From NCBI RefSeq assembly GCF_009728465.1, contig NZ_WOCD01000003.1, positions 496,001-560,000 of the forward strand: 64,000 nt of DNA, written 5' to 3'. The translations under genes and the position numbers were made by a program. The notes under the pieces are model-generated. The model saw only the letters and a program-made list of their open reading frames with translations. It ran no database searches and was not told where the DNA came from. The stretch comes from Psychrosphaera haliotis (GTDB lineage Bacteria > Pseudomonadota > Gammaproteobacteria > Enterobacterales > Alteromonadaceae). Shown here in pieces: positions 58,978-64,000 of the stretch. Each line of letters starts with the position of its first letter. Within the stretch, counting starts at the first letter, position 1.

Positions 58978-59322
58978 CTAACCGCCGGCTAACTTACATT
59001 TATAGCCTAAGGATTCTAAAACTGCTTTAATTTGTTCTCTATCATCTCCTTGAATTTCTATCGTTCCTTCTTTTACTGCACCGCCTTTCCCACACTTTTT
59101 CTTAACCGTTTGCGCTAGCTTTTTAAATTCATCTGGTGGTAGGGCTAGGCCTGATATAATGCTAACGCCTTTACCTTTCCGCCCTTTTGTTTGACGTTCA
59201 ATTCTTAAAAAGCCATCGGAATAGGCTTCCCCTAAAATTTCAGCAGGGGCTTCTTTTTTATCTATTTTGCCCGTTTCAGTAGAGTAAACTAAGTTACCTA
59301 ATTGATTTTGCCAGTCCGACAT
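58978..59322 (-). CDS. yciH: Translation initiation factor SUI1/YciH family protein
   Basis: A 114-residue protein of the eIF1/SUI1 fold. ETKGRKGKGVSIISGLALPP-like sequence (RQTKGRKGKGVSIISG) and KKCGKGGAVKEGTIEIQGDD are the conserved blocks. YciH in Escherichia coli affects initiation fidelity under stress. The length is normal. It lies immediately upstream of the double-receiver gene on the same strand. Confidence 0.93.
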   Translation of the reverse strand: MSDWQNQLGNLVYSTETGKIDKKEAPAEILGEAYSDGFLRIERQTKGRKGKGVSIISGLALPPDEFKKLAQTVKKKCGKGGAVKEGTIEIQGDDREQIKAVLESLGYKCKLAGG

Positions 59323-59536
59323 AACTTACCTTTTCTAGATTTATAAAGGCTCGGGAATCTACCACACCTTTTTTTATTTAAAAATCCTTTTATCTCAGTA
59401 GTTAAGATTTGTCAGAGGCCCACATTTGGTCTATAACGTAAAGAGTCGCATAGATTACAAACCTTTAATGAGTATTATAGTTTGTTTTATCTAAGCGGCC
59501 GATTTTTATTAAATTACAGATCATAAGGGCGACATA

Positions 59537-59842
59537 ATGAGCTTAAACACGTCAACTTCTGCAGACGGAACAACCTTTAGTATTCATGTAAAAGGCAAAT
59601 TTGACTTCAACCTAGTTCAAGACTTTAGACTTGCATATGCAAATGTAAGCTCTGAAGTGAGCACGGTAATTGTTGACCTTAGAGAAACCGAATACATGGA
59701 TAGTTCTGCATTAGGTATGTTACTTAACATGCAAAAACTACTGAGTGAAAAAGTGTCGTTGTTTAAAATTTCAAACTGCCGACCTCAAATTAAGAAAATA
59801 TTGCAAATATCTAGGTTTGATAAAAAGTTTGATATCGATTGA
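59537..59842 (+). CDS. crsA: STAS-domain anti-sigma-factor antagonist, CrsA/HsbA-type
   Basis: A 101-residue single STAS domain. The conserved phosphorylation loop is EYMDSSALGMLLN with Ser56/Ser57 after Asp55, and VIVDLRET is the preceding strand. Unphosphorylated forms bind an anti-sigma factor or, in Shewanella, CrsA binds sigma-S itself. The gene lies 9 bp upstream of the REC-PP2C-HATPase gene, so the pair is an operon. The CrsA name rests on domain architecture and neighbour, not on a search. Confidence 0.85.
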   Translation: MSLNTSTSADGTTFSIHVKGKFDFNLVQDFRLAYANVSSEVSTVIVDLRETEYMDSSALGMLLNMQKLLSEKVSLFKISNCRPQIKKILQISRFDKKFDID

Positions 59843-59851
59843 GGGATTGAT

Positions 59852-61508
59852 ATGCCTCTAAAAATATTGGTGGTTGATGACCAAAATATTAATCGCACCA
59901 TACTAACTAAATCGTTGGAGTTACATAACCATAGTGTTATCACAGCTGCTAATGGTGTTGAAGCGATTGAAGAGTTTATTACCCACCAACCAGATATTAT
60001 TTTGCTTGATGTAATTATGCCAGTTATGGATGGGTTTGAAACCGCACCAAAGTTAAAAGCTCTATCTAAAGATGTCTATTTACCCATTATATTTTTAACC
60101 GCGCTAGATGATCAAAAATCTCTTAAAGAGTGCTTGAAAGTGGGCGGTGATGACTTTCTCAGCAAACCGTTCGACCAAGTCATTTTGGCAGCCAAAATTG
60201 AAGCGCATGCTAGGACAAGAGAACTCAGTAAAAAACCTTCCAACAAAAGAAAAAATTAGACTATTACAAAATTCAAACCGAGCGTGAATTCCAAATCATA
60301 GAACACATTTACGAACGGGCACTTTCGAATAATTATATAAACTCAACTCTAATAAAAACGCATTTAGCTCCAGCAGAGACATTTAATGGTGACATAGTAC
60401 TAACAGCACTGAGCCCGCGAGGCAGTGTGTATGTGTTTATGGGCGACTTTACGGGTCATGGTTTAGCGGCATCTATTGGCACCTTACCTGTTTCAAGAGC
60501 ATTTTATGCGTTGACGCAAAAAGGATTATCAATACCCGATATTGCCACCGAAATTAATAAAACACTTTATGAATTATTACCCACTGAAATGTTTTGCGCT
60601 GCAGCAATCGTTGAGCTTAATTATAATGCCACACAAATATCAGTTTGGGCTGGAGGTGTGCCTGATTTATATCTGCTTCATCCTAATGGAGGCGTAAAGA
60701 GTACAATACCGTCTATGCACATGCCCTTAGGAGTTTTGCCCACTTTAGAATTTGAGGATACTCAGTCCATCTATCACGTTAAAAAGCTAGATACTCTGCT
60801 TATATATTCTGATGGTTTGATTGAACTCGAGAATGCCAGCCAAGAACTATTTGGCGAAGATAAACTTAATGCTCTTTTAAGTAATGGTACTACCTCGAAT
60901 ATGGATTCGCTAATTCAATCGGTGAAAGAACACAAAGGTCAATGTTCTCAAAACGATGACATCACAATCATTGAATTAAAATGCGATGTACCAGAGTTGC
61001 CCTGCGAACAACTTGAGAAGTTCTCTATCATGCCGCAACAACAGACCGTTAAGCTCTCGGCAGACTATTTAAAAAGAGTAAACCCTATATCAGAAATAAC
61101 CGAAACTGTTTGCTCAATAAAAGGAGTGCTTAGGCACAAGTCAAATATATTTCTAATCCTATCAGAAGCTTACAATAATGCGCTGGAACACGGCGTATTG
61201 AAAATGGATTCAAACTGAAGCGAAAAAGAGATGGGTTTATCCAGTACTACAATCAACGAGAGTCAAAACTTGCCAACCTCACAAGTCATTTTATTGAATT
61301 AATAGTCGAATATATTCCTGACAAAAACACAATAGCCATAAAAGTAACTGATACTGGCGATGGCTTTAATCACCAAATGGCTTTTAAAACACATAATGAA
61401 AATGATGACTTTGGTCGAGGGCTCAAGTTGCTCAAAGAAATAGCATCACTCGTGCAATATAACGACAAAGGAAATGAGGTTTATATTGAATACATATTAG
61501 AGGACTAA
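59852..61508 (+). pseudogene. crsR: Response regulator with PP2C phosphatase and HATPase kinase domains (CrsR/HsbR-type), two frameshifts
   Basis: A predicted protein of ~552 residues, spread over three frames. Domains: receiver (~1-120, Asp53 in IILLDVIMPVMDG), a linker (QKKKLDYYKIQTEREFQ), a SpoIIE/PPM-type phosphatase (~170-370, FNGDIVLTALSP and FMGDFTGHGLAASIG) and a RsbW-like kinase (~400-552, LILSEAYNNALEHG, VTDTGDGF, FGRGLKLL). One extra A in the run at 60230-60235 and one in the AAA at 61212-61214 restore the chain. It should phosphorylate and dephosphorylate the STAS protein, with the receiver choosing between the two activities. This is the HsbR/CrsR architecture; both breaks are one-base losses, so the gene may be intact. 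Confidence 0.88.
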
Positions 61509-61566
61509 TATAGGTAAAAAGTAGCACATTTTTGTTTACTTTAGGTTAAACCTGATCTAGCATTCC

Positions 61567-61590
61567 CTACGTTTAGACGTCTAAACGTAT
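61567..61590. promoter_or_regulatory. MetJ operator, three tandem met boxes
   Basis: Three adjacent 8-mers, CTACGTTT, AGACGTCT and AAACGTAT, match tandem met boxes (consensus AGACGTCT). The middle box is perfect, and the central 20 bases (61569-61588) form a perfect palindrome. It ends 22 bases before the ATG of the GAF gene, a typical repressor position. MetJ with S-adenosylmethionine would repress in methionine sufficiency. Confidence 0.88.
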
Positions 61591-61612
61591 TTATGTGTAT
61601 TTGAGGTGTGTT

Positions 61613-62286
61613 ATGTTATTTGAGAAAAACAGCTATTTAGAACAGATTGAATTGTGGTGTGCATCGCATAACCCTTCTCTAACACTATCTTATCAAGTTC
61701 CATTATTAGGCGAAGGTGGCACTTGTTCATTGTTTGGTGAACTTGACGAAACACCTTTTGATTTGGCCTCTCAATTACATGAACATGAATTACTGGTATT
61801 AAAACAAGTTCAATCAGTTGTAGACTGGGTTCATAACAATACAAATGTCGATTGGTTTGGTGTTTACTTAGCGCGTGACAACAGCGCGTCAGAGCGAGTG
61901 CTTACAAAGCTTTCATATTTTGGTAAACCATCTAGAGCTGAATTCCCGTTAAATGAAGAGTTCTCCAAAATCAGTAATAACGTGACAGTAGCTTTATCTG
62001 GGCACCACAAGATCATCAATGATGTTAGTGAATATAGAGCAAATGGCGGTGAGTATTATACTTGCGACCCAAAGGTACAATCAGAGTTATGCTGGCCAAT
62101 TTTTTCAGCACCCAACAATTGTTTACAGAATAACAATAATAATAATTTAGTTCAGACTAGCCCTAATCAAAAATAGTTGGTATTATAGACGCAGAATGTT
62201 TTGCAACTGATAGCTTTGATGAGCAAACACAACAAAAACTTGCTGCTGTTTGTACTAAACTGTCAAATCTACTTTCGTTGCACTAA
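61613..62286 (+). pseudogene. GAF-domain protein related to free methionine-(R)-sulfoxide reductase, one frameshift
   Basis: About 225 residues starting at ATG 61613, with GAGGT six bases before it. The GAF part aligns with fRMsr: VDWFGVYLARDNSASERVL, GKPSRAEFPLNEEFS, NNVTVALSGHHKIINDVSEY, GGEYYTCDPKVQSELCWPIF and IVGIIDAECF. Cys151 sits at the position of the fRMsr catalytic cysteine, but the two usual resolving cysteines are replaced (Ser/Arg near 107-108; Val-Ala at the GVCG loop); Cys38 and Cys160 are extra. An extra A in the A5 run at 62169-62173 restores the end. An Asn-rich insert (~170-177) reflects an AAT/AAC run. It is under a MetJ operator and is followed by aspC. Confidence 0.82.
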
Positions 62287-62321
62287 CCCGCCTAACAAGG
62301 CAAAACTGCAAGAGAATTCTA

Positions 62322-63515
62322 ATGTTTGAGCAATTAAAACCAGTACCAACAGATCCTATTCTAGGATTAATGTCTGAATACAAAGCCGATACAAACCCTA
62401 AAAAAGTTGATTTAAGTGTTGGCGTTTATAAAAACGAAACTGGTGATACACCAGTTATGCGTGCTGTGAAAAAAGCAGAACAAATTCGTTTAGAGACTGA
62501 AACTACAAAGTCTTATCTTGGACTAGCGGGCGATGTTCAATACAACGAGTTAATGACATCGCTAGTTTTTGGTGATCACGCTACGGTTAAAGCCAACCGC
62601 ATCAAAACAGCTCAAACGCCAGGCGGCACAGGTTCTCTTCGTGTTGCAGCTGAGTTTATTAAACGTTCAAACCCTAATGCCTCTATTTGGGTTACCAACC
62701 CAACTTGGGCAAACCACTTCAGTATTTTTGGTGCAGCTGGTTTAGAAACTAAAGAATTCCCTTATTTCGATTTTGATACCATGGGCCTTAAGTTTGACGA
62801 AATGGTGTCAACTTTAAATACCGTACCTGCTGGTGACGTTGTTTTATTGCATGCTTGTTGTCATAACCCAAGCGGTATGGATTTAACGTTAGAGCAATGG
62901 CAAATTGTTGCTGACATTTCCAAAAAGCAAGGTTTCACGTTTTTAATTGATTCTGCTTATCAAGGTTTTGGTAAAGGTCTTGATGAAGACGCCGCAGGTG
63001 TTCGTTTACTTGCAGATCAGTTAGATGAATTATTAGTTTGTGCTTCTTGTTCTAAGAATTTTGGTTTATACAGAGACCGCGTAGGTGCGTTTAGTGTTAT
63101 GACTGCAACGGCAGAACAAACAGAGATTGCATATAGCGTAGCTCTAAACGTTATTCGAGCAATTTATTCAATGCCTCCTGCTCATGGCGCCGCTGTTGTA
63201 GCAAACATCTTGTCTAACCCTGAGCTTCGCGCTTTATGGGAAGAAGAGTTACAAGAGAAACGTACTCGAATTAATGGACTTCGCAGCTACATTGTAGAAA
63301 AGTTCAAGGAACATAATGTACCAGGCAATTTTGACTTTATCGCGAAACAAAACGGTATGTTCTCTTTCTTAGGTATTGATAAAGAAGCTATTCAAACGCT
63401 AAAAGACGATTATAGTATTTATATTGTTGGCTCAAGTCGTATTAACGTAGCAGGCGTTAACAAGAGCAACGCTGACTATTTAGCGAAGGCTTTGGCTACT
63501 GTACTCAATAAGTAA
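62322..63515 (+). CDS. aspC: Aspartate/aromatic aminotransferase AspC
   Basis: A 397-residue class I aminotransferase very like AspC/TyrB: MFEQLKPVPTDPILGLMSEY, ETTKSYLGLAGDVQYNELM, RIKTAQTPGGTGSLRVAAEF and the PLP lysine in CSKNFGLYRDRVGAF. It transfers amino groups between aspartate, aromatic amino acids and 2-oxoglutarate. It follows the GAF gene by 35 bp, so the MetJ operator may also control it. A strong terminator follows. Confidence 0.96.
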   Translation: MFEQLKPVPTDPILGLMSEYKADTNPKKVDLSVGVYKNETGDTPVMRAVKKAEQIRLETETTKSYLGLAGDVQYNELMTSLVFGDHATVKANRIKTAQTPGGTGSLRVAAEFIKRSNPNASIWVTNPTWANHFSIFGAAGLETKEFPYFDFDTMGLKFDEMVSTLNTVPAGDVVLLHACCHNPSGMDLTLEQWQIVADISKKQGFTFLIDSAYQGFGKGLDEDAAGVRLLADQLDELLVCASCSKNFGLYRDRVGAFSVMTATAEQTEIAYSVALNVIRAIYSMPPAHGAAVVANILSNPELRALWEEELQEKRTRINGLRSYIVEKFKEHNVPGNFDFIAKQNGMFSFLGIDKEAIQTLKDDYSIYIVGSSRINVAGVNKSNADYLAKALATVLNK

Positions 63516-63591
63516 ATAAGGCTTACCCAGATAGCTCTGAGTGAGCTTGACAGAAAGTCTAAAATTCAGAGTAATACATTAACTCTGACAC

Positions 63592-63623
63592 AAAAAAAGG
63601 AAAGCACATGCTTTCCTTTTTTT
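63592..63623. terminator. Bidirectional terminator after aspC
   Basis: AAAGGAAAGCA pairs with TGCTTTCCTTT, flanked by an A-run and a T-run of seven. It separates aspC from the convergent NhaC-type gene. Confidence 0.9.
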
Positions 63624-63642
63624 ATGGTTAAAATAACAATCT

Positions 63643-64000
63643 CTACGACTTTCTAGTAAACATCACGGTAACGCTAACGAAGAACAATATGACGCAATAC
63701 CAAACGTGTGTGATGACATCTATGGGTGAAATGCCAAATGATGCTGCTGCCAGTAATGCTTGTGCTCCATAAGGAACTAGGCCTTGCGTAATACAACTGA
63801 ATATATCTAATAAACTAGCGCTACGCTTTGCCGAGATCTCACCTTGTGTAGCCAATTTTTTAGCAGAGTCACCCGATACAATGATTGCGACCGTATTATT
63901 TGCAATGGCACTATTCGTCACTAAGCCTAACGAAGCAATAGCCACTTGATTCTTGAAGTACAGCGCCGAGTTTGAAGCTTTCGACAGTATTTTATTTATT
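63643..64000 (-). CDS. NhaC-type Na+/H+ antiporter, C-terminal part
   Basis: Partial gene running off the right edge, open to the window end without a start. The visible ~118 residues include ILSKASNSALYFKNQVAIAS, NSAIANNTVAIIVSGDSAKK, GLVPYGAQALLAAASFGISP and a final membrane helix (VWYCVILFFVSVTVMFTRKS), which match the C-terminal half of NhaC/ArsB-like antiporters. The in-frame GTG at 63945 is internal, not the start. It probably exchanges Na+ for H+; only the end is seen. Confidence 0.7.
   Translation of the reverse strand, partial: INKILSKASNSALYFKNQVAIASLGLVTNSAIANNTVAIIVSGDSAKKLATQGEISAKRSASLLDIFSCITQGLVPYGAQALLAAASFGISPIDVITHVWYCVILFFVSVTVMFTRKS

Noticed and set aside
61595-61613. 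GTG at 61595 as the GAF gene start
   Set aside because: It begins just after the MetJ boxes without a ribosome site; the ATG at 61613 has GAGGT at good spacing.
1-64000. Mobile elements, CRISPR arrays, tRNA or rRNA genes
   Set aside because: No transposase, integrase, repeat-spacer pattern or recognisable RNA gene was seen on either strand.

Overview
The window looks like chromosomal DNA from an AT-rich marine gammaproteobacterium of the order Alteromonadales (Colwelliaceae/Pseudoalteromonadaceae type). The reasons are the blocks fadR|nhaB-dsbB and yfcL-epmC-aroC-prmB-smrB-sixA-M16, a fadI-fadJ operon with a FadR box, a MetJ operator, DUF3379/DUF2982/DUF1289 families, a TonB receptor and several large GGDEF-EAL proteins. 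I saw no rRNA, tRNA, CRISPR array, prophage or insertion sequence. The genus is inference.

Layout. 1-3.8 kb: partial serine hydrolase, ToxR/CadC-like membrane regulator, periplasmic solute-binding protein, cytochrome b561 and YceI. 3.9-9.6 kb: TonB-dependent receptor, DUF1289 protein, FadR, and divergent nhaB-dsbB. 9.7-16 kb: secreted S8 protease with eight perfect 16-residue C-terminal repeats, then a very large propeller-GGDEF-EAL sensor with a one-base lesion in its signal peptide. 16-24.5 kb: yfcL, an ATP-NAD-kinase-like gene, epmC, aroC, prmB, smrB, sixA and a frameshifted M16 peptidase. 24.6-32.9 kb: PAS-GGDEF-EAL protein, small and hypothetical genes, DUF2982, a 33-residue CxxC membrane mini-protein, msrA, VanZ, PanE-like reductase and a Zur-like regulator. 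32.9-36.5 kb: fadJ-fadI. 36.7-44 kb: a tight six-gene MoxR-DUF58-DUF4381-VWA-VWA/TPR-BatD operon. 44-50.5 kb: Cache-GGDEF-EAL protein, penicillin-acylase family protein, pheA. 50.5-54.7 kb: two acyltransferase genes, ECF sigma factor with its DUF3379 partner. 54.8-62.3 kb: Lrp regulator, class V aminotransferase, fklB, a DUF2391-like membrane gene, a double receiver, yciH, a CrsA/CrsR (HsbA/HsbR)-type partner-switching pair and a MetJ-controlled GAF protein. 62.3-64 kb: aspC and the C-terminal end of an NhaC-type antiporter.

The main caution is sequence integrity. Nine genes are broken by about 20 small frame errors, mostly one-base losses explained by homopolymers one base too short. Most lie between 50.8 and 62.3 kb; fewer are at 12.1 and 22-23.3 kb. 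In every case the conserved protein resumes in the next frame. This fits consensus error better than real gene decay, so I describe these genes by their reconstructed span and label them as frameshifted.

The most interesting biology, in my view, is: (i) the repeat-tailed S8 protease; (ii) the STAS + REC-PP2C-HATPase partner-switch next to a double receiver whose first domain lacks its phospho-acceptor; (iii) a GAF protein related to free-methionine-sulfoxide reductase, under a three-box MetJ operator and followed by aspC; (iv) a structured intergenic element after msrA; and (v) the CxxC mini-protein ahead of the DUF2982 gene.
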